This document shows, piece after piece, positions 25,584 to 33,857 of a stretch of DNA of 64,000 nucleotides. A program made the translations under genes and the position numbers. Source of the stretch: Bacteroidales bacterium (lineage in GTDB: Bacteria > Bacteroidota > Bacteroidia > Bacteroidales > UBA932); the NCBI GenBank assembly GCA_017548985.1, contig JAFYYW010000025.1, forward strand, positions 18,193-82,192, read 5' to 3'. Each line of letters begins with the position of its first letter. The first letter of the stretch is position 1. A model generated the notes under the pieces. That model saw only the letters and a list, made by a program, of their open reading frames with translations. It ran no database searches and was not told the origin of the DNA.

Positions 25584-27737
25584 TTAGTCCTCGTCCTGCT
25601 CCTGGGCGGCGTACTCAGCGAGAAGCTTAGTCTGAACATCAGCAGGAACCTGCTGGTACTCAGCGAACTTCATCGTGAAGGTAGCGGCGCCACCAGTGAG
25701 GGAGCTCAGAGTCGTGGAATACCTGTAAAGCTCGGCGAGCGGAACACGGGCATGGAGGATTGTGAATCCCTTGTCCATATCCTGGTTCATGATCATTCCG
25801 CGACGGCCGTTGAGGTCGGACATGCAAGGACCGACAAACTCATTCGGGGTGAGGATGTCCACATTGTAGATAGGCTCAAGGATCTTCGGACCAGCGTTGC
25901 GGAAGGCCTCCTTGAAAGCGTTACGACCGGCGATGATGAAAGCGATTTCCTTGGAATCCACCGGGTGCATCTTACCGTCGTAGACATAGACCCTGATGTC
26001 ACGGGCATAAGATCCTGTGAGAGGACCCTCGGACATCTTGTCGTTGATACCCTTGAGGATAGCGGGCATGAAACCGAGATCGATAGCGCCACCAACGACG
26101 CAATTGATAAACTCGAGTTTGCCGCCCCACTCCAGATCATAGGTCTCCTGGGACTTGATGTTAAGGATAGTCTCCTTGCCGCCGATCATGAACTTGTTGC
26201 CGGCAGGCTCTCCCTCGACGTAAGGGCAGACGAGGAGATGAACCTCACCGAACTGGCCGGCTCCACCAGACTGCTTCTTGTGGCGGTACTGGGCGGTAGC
26301 GACCTTGGTGATGGTCTCGCGGTAAGGAACCTTCGGAGCCAGGAACTCGATGTTCTGCTTGAACTCGTTGGTCATCTTCCACTTGACGAGGTTGATGGCC
26401 TGCTCGCCCTGGCCGCTGAGGATGGTCTGACGAAGCTCCTTGGAATATTCGACATTGATAGTAGGATCCTGTGCGGCGATCTTGTTCAGAGCCTCACCGA
26501 CCTTGGCCTCGTCGTTCTTGTCGACGGCCTTGACAGCGCAGCGATACCTGGCGTCAGGGAATACCATGTGCTCGAAAGCGTCCTGTCCGGGAGCGGCGAG
26601 AGTCACATCGGTCTTGCCACCCTTGAGTTTCATGACGCAACCGATGTCTCCGGCTGAGATGGAAGAAACCTTCTCCTTCTTGTCTCCGGCGACAGCGTAG
26701 ATGGCGGAAAGGCGCTCACCATTGCCAGACTCAGGGTTGACGAGATCAGCACCCTCTTTGAGGACACCACTCATCACTTTGAAATAAGACACATCGCCAA
26801 GATGCTGCTCGACAGCTGTCTTGTAAATGAACAGGCTGACAGGGCCGGCGGGATCGCATTTGACCTCGGCGCCACCGATGGTCTTGTTGACCTCTCCGGC
26901 GGGTGAAGGAGCGACATTGACGACAAACTCCATGAGTCTCTTGACTCCGAGATCCTTCCTGGCGGAGATGCAGAAGACCGGCATCACTTCCCTGGCGGCC
27001 ATACCGGCGCTAAGACCGGCCCTGATCTCGTCAATGGAAAGCTCCATAGTCTCGAAATACTTCTCCATGAGGGCGTCATCACCCTCGGCGGCCTTCTCGA
27101 CGAGTTCCATATGCATCTCCTCAGCCTCATCAGCATACTGGGCGGGGATATCGGACTCCTCGAACTTGCCATTGTCATCAGTGAAGTGGTAGTACTTCAT
27201 GGTGATGACATCCACGATGCCATCAAATCCAAGACCGGGATTAACCGGGAACTGGGCGAAGACGACCTTTTTCCCGAAAGCCTCTTTCAGGGTGTCACGG
27301 GTATGATCCCAGTTGGCTTTCTCAGTGTCAAGCTGGTTGACAGCCACGATCATGGGCTTGTCATACTGGTCAGCGTAACGGGCGAAGATCTCAGTACCGA
27401 CCTCGACACCCTGCTGGGCGTTGACGGTCAGGATAGCGGACTCGCAGACTTTGAACGCCGAGATGGCGCCACCGCAGAAGTCATCAGAACCAGGAGCGTC
27501 AATGATATTGAACTTGGTGTTCATGAACTCAGCGTAAAGCGGAGTGGCATAAACAGACTTCTGGTTTGTCTGCTCGAATTCGGTGTTGTCGGAAACAGTG
27601 TTCTTTCCTTCCACCGTACCCCTGCGGTCGACCACTTTGCCCTCGAAGAGCATGGCCTCAGACAACGTGGTCTTACCAGACTTGGAGCTTCCGATCAGAA
27701 CGACGTTGCGGATGTCTTTTGTTGAATATTCCTTCAT
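25584..27737 (-). CDS. fusA2: Elongation factor G paralogue of the EF-G2/FusA2 type, lacking the switch II histidine
   Basis: The 717-residue protein has the full five-domain EF-G plan. The P-loop GSSKSGKT (16-23) is intact. Switch II reads DAPGSDDF (80-87) instead of DTPGHVDF, so Ser84 replaces the histidine that positions the hydrolytic water. The guanine motif is NQLD (134-137) rather than NKxD. Domains III-V are recognisable, including YRETITKVATAQYRHKKQSG and the C-terminal ARVPLAELYRYSTTLSSLTG. Bacteroides EF-G2 proteins have a comparable substitution and support translation without GTP hydrolysis during starvation; this is the likely role here. A good promoter and a strong terminator make it monocistronic. 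Confidence 0.9.
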   Translation of the reverse strand: MKEYSTKDIRNVVLIGSSKSGKTTLSEAMLFEGKVVDRRGTVEGKNTVSDNTEFEQTNQKSVYATPLYAEFMNTKFNIIDAPGSDDFCGGAISAFKVCESAILTVNAQQGVEVGTEIFARYADQYDKPMIVAVNQLDTEKANWDHTRDTLKEAFGKKVVFAQFPVNPGLGFDGIVDVITMKYYHFTDDNGKFEESDIPAQYADEAEEMHMELVEKAAEGDDALMEKYFETMELSIDEIRAGLSAGMAAREVMPVFCISARKDLGVKRLMEFVVNVAPSPAGEVNKTIGGAEVKCDPAGPVSLFIYKTAVEQHLGDVSYFKVMSGVLKEGADLVNPESGNGERLSAIYAVAGDKKEKVSSISAGDIGCVMKLKGGKTDVTLAAPGQDAFEHMVFPDARYRCAVKAVDKNDEAKVGEALNKIAAQDPTINVEYSKELRQTILSGQGEQAINLVKWKMTNEFKQNIEFLAPKVPYRETITKVATAQYRHKKQSGGAGQFGEVHLLVCPYVEGEPAGNKFMIGGKETILNIKSQETYDLEWGGKLEFINCVVGGAIDLGFMPAILKGINDKMSEGPLTGSYARDIRVYVYDGKMHPVDSKEIAFIIAGRNAFKEAFRNAGPKILEPIYNVDILTPNEFVGPCMSDLNGRRGMIMNQDMDKGFTILHARVPLAELYRYSTTLSSLTGGAATFTMKFAEYQQVPADVQTKLLAEYAAQEQDED

Positions 27738-27788
27738 TTCTATAAGTGATTAATTATGATCTGTCTTTGACAATTGGGCATATCCGGG

Positions 27789-27820
27789 CAAATTTAAGGA
27801 AAAAAACCCCATTAGCCAAA
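27789..27820 (-). promoter_or_regulatory. Promoter for the EF-G paralogue gene
   Basis: The minus strand shows -33 TTTG (27817-27820), a 20-nt spacer, and -7 TAAATTTG (27789-27796). All three elements fit the Bacteroidota housekeeping sigma consensus. The -33 element lies in the last codons of the small upstream gene. The predicted leader is about 45 nt. Confidence 0.75.
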
Positions 27821-28006
27821 CTTCGACCGATAAAAGTCTACAAGGCCCCTGCCATCTATCCCGATTTCGCTCAAAATCAACCTGTCAAGGGTCTCTTGAT
27901 CCGCTCCGATGGCGGCGCAAATCTCTTCGAAACCAAGGTCGAGGAACACCTTGTCCTCGTCCATCACCCGCTCGAAGGCGGCATAGTCTTTCATTATCTT
28001 CTCCAT
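27812..28006 (-). CDS. Small conserved-looking protein, unknown function
   Basis: The 64-residue product is acidic and helical, with no signal peptide or membrane segment. The middle (FEEICAAIGADQETLDRLIL) has the spacing of a helix-turn-helix and resembles short DNA-binding N-termini in Bacteroidota, but I do not recognise a named family. ATG start and codon use are normal. It lies 74 bp upstream of the EF-G paralogue and contains that gene's -33 element, and it is divergent from the XRE regulator across a palindrome-rich gap. Confidence 0.6.
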   Translation of the reverse strand: MEKIMKDYAAFERVMDEDKVFLDLGFEEICAAIGADQETLDRLILSEIGIDGRGLVDFYRSKFG

Positions 28007-28138
28007 GCTGTTTTATCATTTATTTGGTCAAGCGAGACAAAGGTGGGTAAAAGTAATCAGACATTGGTATGGGAGGAGGGGGTATAAGAAGAATAATTTC
28101 TGTTTTTTATCAATTAGATGTGTTTCTTATTAACTTTT

Positions 28139-28205
28139 GGTTTGTGATACAAACCTTTAGTTTGTCAATTAAACAAACCTCGTTGGATAACTTCGCGTTA
28201 ACGAG
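28139..28205. promoter_or_regulatory. Cluster of three inverted repeats upstream of the XRE regulator (operator candidates)
   Basis: IR1 is GGTTTGT-GAT-ACAAACC (28139-28155). IR2 is GTTTGT-CAATTAA-ACAAAC (28160-28178), with the same half-site at a wider spacing. IR3 pairs CTCGTT with AACGAG (28179-28205). A -7-like TTAGTTTG (28157-28164) overlaps IR2. They sit in the largest gene-free stretch of the window (28007-28216, 210 bp) between divergent genes. Autoregulation by the adjacent XRE protein is the simplest reading. Confidence 0.6.
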
Positions 28206-28216
28206 ATAATCTGAAT

Positions 28217-28651
28217 ATGGACTACGGCCACACATTGGATGAATCCACGATGAGGGATAACTTGCGGAAAGCGAGAATGGCCCGCGGCCTTACGCAGGCC
28301 GAGGTCGCCGATTTCCTCAACATTTCAGTGACCGCCTACCAGAAAATCGAGAGCGGCAAGACCCATATCATCAACGAGCATTACCTTAAATGCGCCGAGT
28401 TGTTCGGAATATCGGCGGCCGAATTGGTGAACGGTTATGAACCGGAGAGAGACACCAGCGCGATTTTCGCCGATCTGAAACAGTCTTACGGGAACAGGAT
28501 TATAGAGATGGAGAAACACTATATAGGTGAGATTCAACTCAGGGAAATGGAGATAAGACGACTGCGGGAGACCATTAAAGACAAGGAGAATCTCATCTCT
28601 ACCCAGGAAATGCTGATTGAAAGGGTTATGGGCGGAAAGACTAAGGAATAA
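28217..28651 (+). CDS. XRE-family transcriptional regulator with C-terminal coiled coil
   Basis: The protein has 144 residues. A Cro/C1-type helix-turn-helix spans about residues 12-72 (LRKARMARGLTQAEVADFLN, then SVTAYQKIESGK). The C-terminal half (about 85-140) is a continuous charged helix (MEKHYIGEIQLREMEIRRLR and on) predicted to form a coiled coil for dimerisation or partner binding. A later ATG at 28250 would still retain the whole DNA-binding domain. There is no toxin gene next to it, so it is not an evident antitoxin. The inverted repeats immediately upstream are likely its own operators. Confidence 0.88.
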   Translation: MDYGHTLDESTMRDNLRKARMARGLTQAEVADFLNISVTAYQKIESGKTHIINEHYLKCAELFGISAAELVNGYEPERDTSAIFADLKQSYGNRIIEMEKHYIGEIQLREMEIRRLRETIKDKENLISTQEMLIERVMGGKTKE

Positions 28652-28665
28652 AGTCGGGAATTCGC

Positions 28666-28673
28666 TATCTTTG
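28666..28673 (+). promoter_or_regulatory. Promoter -7 element for rnhB
   Basis: TATCTTTG matches TAnnTTTG. It overlaps a possible GTG start at 28673, so translation most likely begins at the ATG at 28694, about 20 nt downstream. Confidence 0.6.
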
Positions 28674-28693
28674 TGGCAGTACCATTCCATCAA

Positions 28694-29314
28694 ATGCCAC
28701 AGGAACATCATCTTCTACCATATCTTGAGGCCGGAAGGCTTGAGGCGGGCTGCGACGAGGCCGGAAGGGGACCGTTAGCCGGACCCGTGTATGCCGCGTC
28801 GGTCATATTGCCTCCGGATTTCCACCATCCACTCCTCAACGACTCCAAGCAGATGAACGAGAAGGACAGGGATTTGCTGCGCCCGATCATCGAGAGAGAA
28901 GCCGTGTCTTGGGCTGTGGAAGCTGTTGAGGCTGAGGAAATTGACCAACTCAATATACTCTGGGCTTCCGTGACTGGAATGCAGAGGGCCGTCTTGAGGC
29001 TGTCCCCTAAGCCCGATTTCCTACTCATAGACGGCAACAAGTTCCGCCCGTTCGAAGGTTACGGTTTCGCTTCTTACAAGACCGTCATACACGGCGACGC
29101 GACTTTCGCGTCTATCGCCGCGGCCTCCGTTTTGGCGAAGACCTGGAGGGATGAGAGGATGCGCGCGCTGGCTTTGGAGTATCCACAATACGGGTGGGAC
29201 CGTAATTTCGGATATCCAACCCCCGAGCATATCCAGGCTCTTAAGGAATATGGGCCGACCCCTTACCACCGGCGCGGTTTTCATCCCAAAGCGCTAGAAC
29301 CTTCGTTATTTTGA
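28694..29314 (+). CDS. rnhB: Ribonuclease HII
   Basis: The product has about 206 residues from the ATG at 28694. Type 2 RNase H motifs are complete: GCDEAGRGPLAGPVYAA near the N-terminus with the first two acidic residues, LLIDGNKF with the third, and SIAAASVLAKTWRDERM with the final catalytic Asp. The family hallmark tail region YGWDRNFGYPTPEHI and YHRRGFHP is present. It removes single ribonucleotides and RNA primers from RNA-DNA hybrids in the cytoplasm. It has its own -7 element just after the XRE gene. Confidence 0.96.
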   Translation: MPQEHHLLPYLEAGRLEAGCDEAGRGPLAGPVYAASVILPPDFHHPLLNDSKQMNEKDRDLLRPIIEREAVSWAVEAVEAEEIDQLNILWASVTGMQRAVLRLSPKPDFLLIDGNKFRPFEGYGFASYKTVIHGDATFASIAAASVLAKTWRDERMRALALEYPQYGWDRNFGYPTPEHIQALKEYGPTPYHRRGFHPKALEPSLF

Positions 29315-29315
29315 T

Positions 29316-29323
29316 TATTTTTG
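29316..29323 (+). promoter_or_regulatory. Promoter -7 element for the S46 peptidase gene
   Basis: TATTTTTG matches TAnnTTTG, 22 bp before the ATG at 29346. No -33 TTTG is visible at the usual distance, which falls in the end of rnhB. Confidence 0.5.
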
Positions 29324-29345
29324 TAACACTTATACATAAATCATA

Positions 29346-31472
29346 ATGAAAAGAATCCTATGCTCAATCGCGGCGGCTATGCTGATAGCCACAAGCGCGA
29401 TAGCCGATGAGGGAATGTGGCTCCTCCCCCTCCTCCAGAAACTGAACGCGGGAGCCATGAAAGATCTTGGCTGCAGGCTCACTCCTGAGCAGATCTATAG
29501 CGTAAACCATTCTTCCTTAAAGGATGCCATAGTTATTTTCGGAGGTGGATGTACCGGTGAGATGATATCTGACCAGGGTCTGCTTGTGACCAACCACCAC
29601 TGTGGTTATTCGACCATTCAGGCACTCTCGTCCGACGAGCATAACTATCTCGAGGATGGGTATTGGGCCATGAGCCGTGAGCAGGAACTCCCCGCTCCGG
29701 GACTTTCGGTGACCTATCTTGTCAGCATGACAGACGTTACTGACGCCGTGGCTAAAGCCGAGGATCAGAGCGCTACCATGCAGGCTCTCCAGAAGGCTGC
29801 CCAGGAAAGCAACCCCAATTGCAGGGTTTCGGTGACTTCTTTCTATAATGAGAATGTCTGGTACCTTATTGTTTACAAGGTTTACACCGATATCCGTTTC
29901 GTCGGCGCTCCCCCGGCATCTATCGGAAAGTTCGGAGGCGAGACCGACAACTGGATGTGGCCCCGCCACACCGGTGACTTTTCAATGTTCAGGGTCTATG
30001 CCGGAGCCGACAATGAGCCCGCCGCATACTCCCCTTCCAACAAGCCTTATGTTCCCGCACAGTCGCTTAAGGTATCCCTCAAGGGCGTCCAGCAGGGCGA
30101 TTACGCCATGATCATGGGCTATCCCGGCAGCACCCAGAGGTTCCAGACTGAGGCCCAGCTCAAGTCTATGCTTGATCGCCAGGCTGTTTCCATCGATGCC
30201 AGGACCCTGCGCCAGGACATCATGTGGAAATGGATGGAGACCGATCCCTCGATCCGTTTGAAATATGCCAACAAGTACGCCGGATCCGCCAATGGCTGGA
30301 AGAAGTGGCAGGGTGAGAGACTAGCGTTCAAAAACCTCGGAATCATCGAGAAAGAGCAGCAGAAAGAGGCTGACTTCATGAAGTGGGTCGGAAAGAACAA
30401 GAAGCGCCAGGCAAAGTACGGTGACGCTCTCGAGAAGATCAAGAACGGAGTCGAGGCCAACACCACCGCTCTTGACATGCAACTGATCGGTGAGACTGTC
30501 GCCAACATCGAGCTGATGGGGTTCTCCAGCGGTATCCAGAACACTCTGGCGAGAGGACTTAGGGATGGGATGGATTCCACCTCGGCCCTCGAGGCGGCAA
30601 TAGTGGCCCAGGCCAAGAGGTATCAGGACTACTACGAGCCCCTTGACCGCGAGGAGGCCGCCGCCCTGCTGAAGTATTACCGTGAAAAGTCCAAACCCGA
30701 GTATTATCTCGATGGCCTGGGCGATTTCAAGAACCTCGACATAGACAGCTATGTCAACAACCTCTACGACAACAGCATTTTCACCTCTCCTGAGAAACTA
30801 AGGGCCGCTGTCGCTGAGAAGGGTTTCAAAGCCATCCAGGATGATCCTGTGAACCAGCTGATGAATTCCCTGCTCATGACCTATGTGAAGATGGGTATGG
30901 GCGGTGGAATGGGCGGACGCAGGCCCGCTGGCGGCAATGCCGGTGCTGATGACATCAGGGAAGGCTCAAAGGCTTTCACCGCCGGTCTGCTGGAGTGGCA
31001 GAAGGGCAAGGCCACTTATCCTGACGCCAACTTCACGATGAGGCTCACATACGGTAGCGTTTTGCCTTATTCCCCGAAGGACGCATTGATGTACAACTAC
31101 TTCACTACCCTCAAGGGTGTCATGGAGAAAGAGGATCCGGATAACTACGAGTTCAAGGTTCCCGCCAAGCTCAAGGACCTGTACAACGCCAAGGACTATG
31201 GCCAGTACGCAATGGCCGACGGTAACCTGCCCGTCTGCTTCCTTACCAACAATGACATCACCGGAGGCAACTCCGGAAGTCCTGTCCTCAACGCTGACGG
31301 TGAGCTTATAGGTCTCGCTTTCGACGGAAACTGGGAGAGCATGTCCAGCGACGTCATGTTCGAGCCCGACCTGCAGAGGTGCATCTGCGTAGACATCCGC
31401 TACGTCCTCTTCCTGATGGATAAGTTTGGTGGCGCCGGATACCTCCTTAAAGAAATGACTCTTGTAAAGTAA
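29346..31472 (+). CDS. S46 family dipeptidyl-peptidase, DPP7 type
   Basis: The 708-residue protein has a signal peptide (to about residue 20) and then the S46 opening DEGMWLLPLLQKLN. The chymotrypsin-like fold has its histidine in LLVTNHHCGYS (84-85) and its serine in GGNSGSPVLN near residue 645. The S1-pocket position shortly after the serine reads FDGNWESMSSD. Glycine here is the DPP7 form (hydrophobic or aliphatic P1), whereas DPP11 has arginine (FDRNWE) for acidic P1. It removes N-terminal dipeptides in the periplasm, supplying dipeptides for uptake. A Gly/Arg-rich loop (MGGGMGGRRPAGG) in the helical domain is unusual. Its stop codon directly abuts the ATG of mrp. Confidence 0.93.
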   Translation: MKRILCSIAAAMLIATSAIADEGMWLLPLLQKLNAGAMKDLGCRLTPEQIYSVNHSSLKDAIVIFGGGCTGEMISDQGLLVTNHHCGYSTIQALSSDEHNYLEDGYWAMSREQELPAPGLSVTYLVSMTDVTDAVAKAEDQSATMQALQKAAQESNPNCRVSVTSFYNENVWYLIVYKVYTDIRFVGAPPASIGKFGGETDNWMWPRHTGDFSMFRVYAGADNEPAAYSPSNKPYVPAQSLKVSLKGVQQGDYAMIMGYPGSTQRFQTEAQLKSMLDRQAVSIDARTLRQDIMWKWMETDPSIRLKYANKYAGSANGWKKWQGERLAFKNLGIIEKEQQKEADFMKWVGKNKKRQAKYGDALEKIKNGVEANTTALDMQLIGETVANIELMGFSSGIQNTLARGLRDGMDSTSALEAAIVAQAKRYQDYYEPLDREEAAALLKYYREKSKPEYYLDGLGDFKNLDIDSYVNNLYDNSIFTSPEKLRAAVAEKGFKAIQDDPVNQLMNSLLMTYVKMGMGGGMGGRRPAGGNAGADDIREGSKAFTAGLLEWQKGKATYPDANFTMRLTYGSVLPYSPKDALMYNYFTTLKGVMEKEDPDNYEFKVPAKLKDLYNAKDYGQYAMADGNLPVCFLTNNDITGGNSGSPVLNADGELIGLAFDGNWESMSSDVMFEPDLQRCICVDIRYVLFLMDKFGGAGYLLKEMTLVK

Positions 31473-32537
31473 ATGACTGATACTGAAATCAAAAGCTGGC
31501 TCCTAGAGGTGGTTCATCCCGCCAAAGGGAGCCAGAATATCATAGAACTTGGGATGGTAGACGCCATCTCAATGGAAGGGAATAAGGTCTCTGTCACTCT
31601 GGCCTTTCCGAAAAGACGTGACCCGTTGACTGAATATCTTGTCGGCGCCACAAGGGCTACTATCATACGCAACGCCCCGGCCGGAACCGAAGTTGAGGTC
31701 AAGACCATAGTCAAGGAAGAGGCTCCCAAGAAGAAGCCTGGACTGGATTTGGGATTGGAGGAACTTAACAACGTCAGGCACATCATAGGAATAGCGTCCG
31801 GAAAAGGTGGAGTCGGCAAATCAACCGTCGCCGTCAACCTGGCCGTCGCACTTGCCAGACTTGGCTACAGGGTCGGACTCGCCGACGCTGACGTGTATGG
31901 TCCGTCGATCCCATTGATGACAGGCACGGAGAATGAGGTGCCGGCCGCGGAAGAGAACGGAGAGGGCAAGGAGGTCATCCTACCCATAGAGAAATATGGG
32001 GTCAAATGGATGTCCATAGGTTACTTCGCCGAACCCGGACAGGCCTTGATCTGGAGAGGTCCGATGGCATGCAACGCCCTGAAACAGATGATTCTGCAGG
32101 TGCGGTGGGGTGTCCTGGACTTCCTTCTTATCGACATGCCTCCGGGAACCGGAGATATCCATATATCGTTAGTTAATGACATTCCGATGGAGGGTGCCGT
32201 GATTGTCACCACACCACAACCAGTCGCGCTCTCAGACGTTGAGAAGGGTGTCAACATGTTCCGCAACGAACATGTGAACCGGCACATTTTCGGTCTTGTG
32301 GAGAATATGGCTTGGTTTACTCCAGAGGAACTGCCTGATAACAAATACTTTATATTCGGCAAAGACGGTGGGCGCAAGATGGCGGAGAAGTACGGGATTC
32401 CGCTGCTTGGCCAGATTCCCATAGTCCAAAGCATCCGTGAGGGCGGCGACTCCGGAGAGCCTTCGGCCCTCTCGACACGCCCGGACGCCCTCGCCTTCCT
32501 CGACCTTGCCCGCACCCTGGCCCAAGCGGCCGGATAA
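31473..32537 (+). CDS. mrp: Mrp/NBP35-family P-loop ATPase (Fe-S carrier family), without CxxC
   Basis: The protein has 354 residues. An N-terminal MIP18/DUF59 domain (about 1-80) is followed by the deviant Walker A GIASGKGGVGKST (about 106-118), ADADVYGPSIP (switch I) and LLIDMPPGTGDIH (Walker B). Relatives load or carry Fe-S clusters in the cytoplasm via a C-terminal CxxC. The equivalent place here reads ENMAWFTPEELPDNKYFIFG, without cysteines, and the whole protein has a single Cys (MACNAL). A substitute cluster-binding mode or a different role is therefore possible. Translation is probably coupled to the peptidase gene (TAA immediately followed by ATG). Confidence 0.93.
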   Translation: MTDTEIKSWLLEVVHPAKGSQNIIELGMVDAISMEGNKVSVTLAFPKRRDPLTEYLVGATRATIIRNAPAGTEVEVKTIVKEEAPKKKPGLDLGLEELNNVRHIIGIASGKGGVGKSTVAVNLAVALARLGYRVGLADADVYGPSIPLMTGTENEVPAAEENGEGKEVILPIEKYGVKWMSIGYFAEPGQALIWRGPMACNALKQMILQVRWGVLDFLLIDMPPGTGDIHISLVNDIPMEGAVIVTTPQPVALSDVEKGVNMFRNEHVNRHIFGLVENMAWFTPEELPDNKYFIFGKDGGRKMAEKYGIPLLGQIPIVQSIREGGDSGEPSALSTRPDALAFLDLARTLAQAAG

Positions 32538-32575
32538 TCTCATACGCAAGATTGTTTGAATTCTAGTTGTTAATC

Positions 32576-33843
32576 ATGAATACCCTAAGACACATATTGC
32601 TGTCAATGATGGCTCTCAGCCTTCTCACTTTTTGTGACAAGGTCAATAATTCTGAAGATGAGACCGTTTCAACCGATGATCTGATCCCAAGAGAGGATAT
32701 CACATTGACCAGGGCGGAGGCGGAATATGTCCAGGCCAACAATGTCTTCGCCCTGGAACTGTTCAAGAACGCCTCTGAAACAGAAAAAGGGAAGAGTATG
32801 CTTCTGTCGCCGCTCAGCGTCACTTTCGCCTTCGGGATGATCAACAACGGCGCGGTCGGGGAGCTAAAGCGGAGATCAACAAGACACTGGGCTTCGGGGA
32901 GGATACCGGCTCGATGAACGAATTCTGTTCGAAGATGCTGAAAGAATCCGCCAAGGTGGATCCCTCAACGACAATTGAGATAGCCAACGCCGCGGTGGTC
33001 AATAGCGGAGGAGGCGACAAACTGAAAGACAGTTTCAAAAAAGCCGTGGAGACTTATTATGACGCCCTCGTATACTACAAGGACTTCTCTAAAGAGGACG
33101 TGAAGGGGTTCATCAACAAATGGTGCGGTGAGAAGACCCACGGAATGATTCCCGAACTCCTTAAGGAGCCGGTCAGATCTTCCGATTTCGCCCATTTCCT
33201 CAACGCCACTTACTTCAAGGGCATCTGGTCCAGTCAGTTCAAGAAGAGTGACAGCAAAAAGGAGATGTTCACTCTTGAGAACGGGTCGAAGATTTCCGTC
33301 AACATGATGTGGCAGAAGGCGAGTTTCAATTACGGACAGATCCCTGGCACAGGCGACGTACTCTGCCTTCCGTATGGCAACCAGGCTTACAGGATGTTGG
33401 TCATTCTTCCCGAAAGCGGTAAAACAATCGGGAATGTTAAATCTTCGTTAGATATAAACACCTGGAATTCTGTCGTTTCCGGTATGTCGGCCGTTGAAGT
33501 GGATGTCAAACTCCCTTCGTTTGAAAGCGAATTCAGCATTGACAACATGGCCGAGATTCTGGACAAGATGGGAATACATAAAGCGTTCCTGCCAATCGCC
33601 GATTTCTCAGAGATGACCACAACTCCCGTCTACGTCGACAAAGTGATCCATAAGGCGAAAATCAAAGTCGATGAGCAAGGATCCGAAGCGGCCGCTGTCA
33701 CAGATGTCACCATGAGGAAGAATTCCATGGTATTGCCCCCCTCTGGGGTCATAGAATTCCATGCCGACCGTCCATTTGTCTACGCGATCACGGAGGTCAG
33801 CACCGGGGCCATATTCTTCATCGGCCAGTACACTGGCCAGTAA
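32576..33843 (+). pseudogene. Serpin (serine protease inhibitor) interrupted by a -1 frameshift
   Basis: The first part (ATG at 32576) encodes an exported N-terminus and serpin helices ending NVFALELFKN...MLLSPLSVTFAFGMINNGAVGE. After the Glu codon at 32861-32863 the frame is lost. The continuation KAEINKTLGFGEDTGSMNEF is read in another frame and runs to 33843. Adding one base at 32863/32864 would restore GE-x-KAEINKTLG as in intact serpins. Downstream features are complete: NATYFKGIW, the hinge EQGSEAAAVTDV, and ADRPFVYAI...GAIFFIGQ. The reactive-centre bond probably lies in MRKNSM. Either a recent lesion or a sequencing error is possible. The signal ends LLTFC, a non-standard lipobox. A serpin beside an S46 peptidase suggests protection from host or competitor proteases. 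Confidence 0.85.
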
Positions 33844-33857
33844 GTTGTTATTTTGAC
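33823..33857 (+). terminator. Possible weak terminator at the end of the serpin gene
   Basis: The palindrome GGCCAGT-AC-ACTGGCC (33823-33838) overlaps the last serpin codons and is followed by GTTGTTATTTTG. The loop is very short (2 nt, or 4 nt with a 6-bp stem) and the T run is broken, so this is a low-confidence call. Confidence 0.3.

Noticed and set aside
28217..28651. XRE protein as an antitoxin
   Set aside because: Neither neighbour resembles a toxin; the upstream small gene is divergent and the downstream gene is rnhB.
32914..33843. A separate 309-residue serpin gene starting at 32914
   Set aside because: The start would omit essential N-terminal helices that are encoded immediately upstream in another frame; one frameshifted gene explains both parts better.
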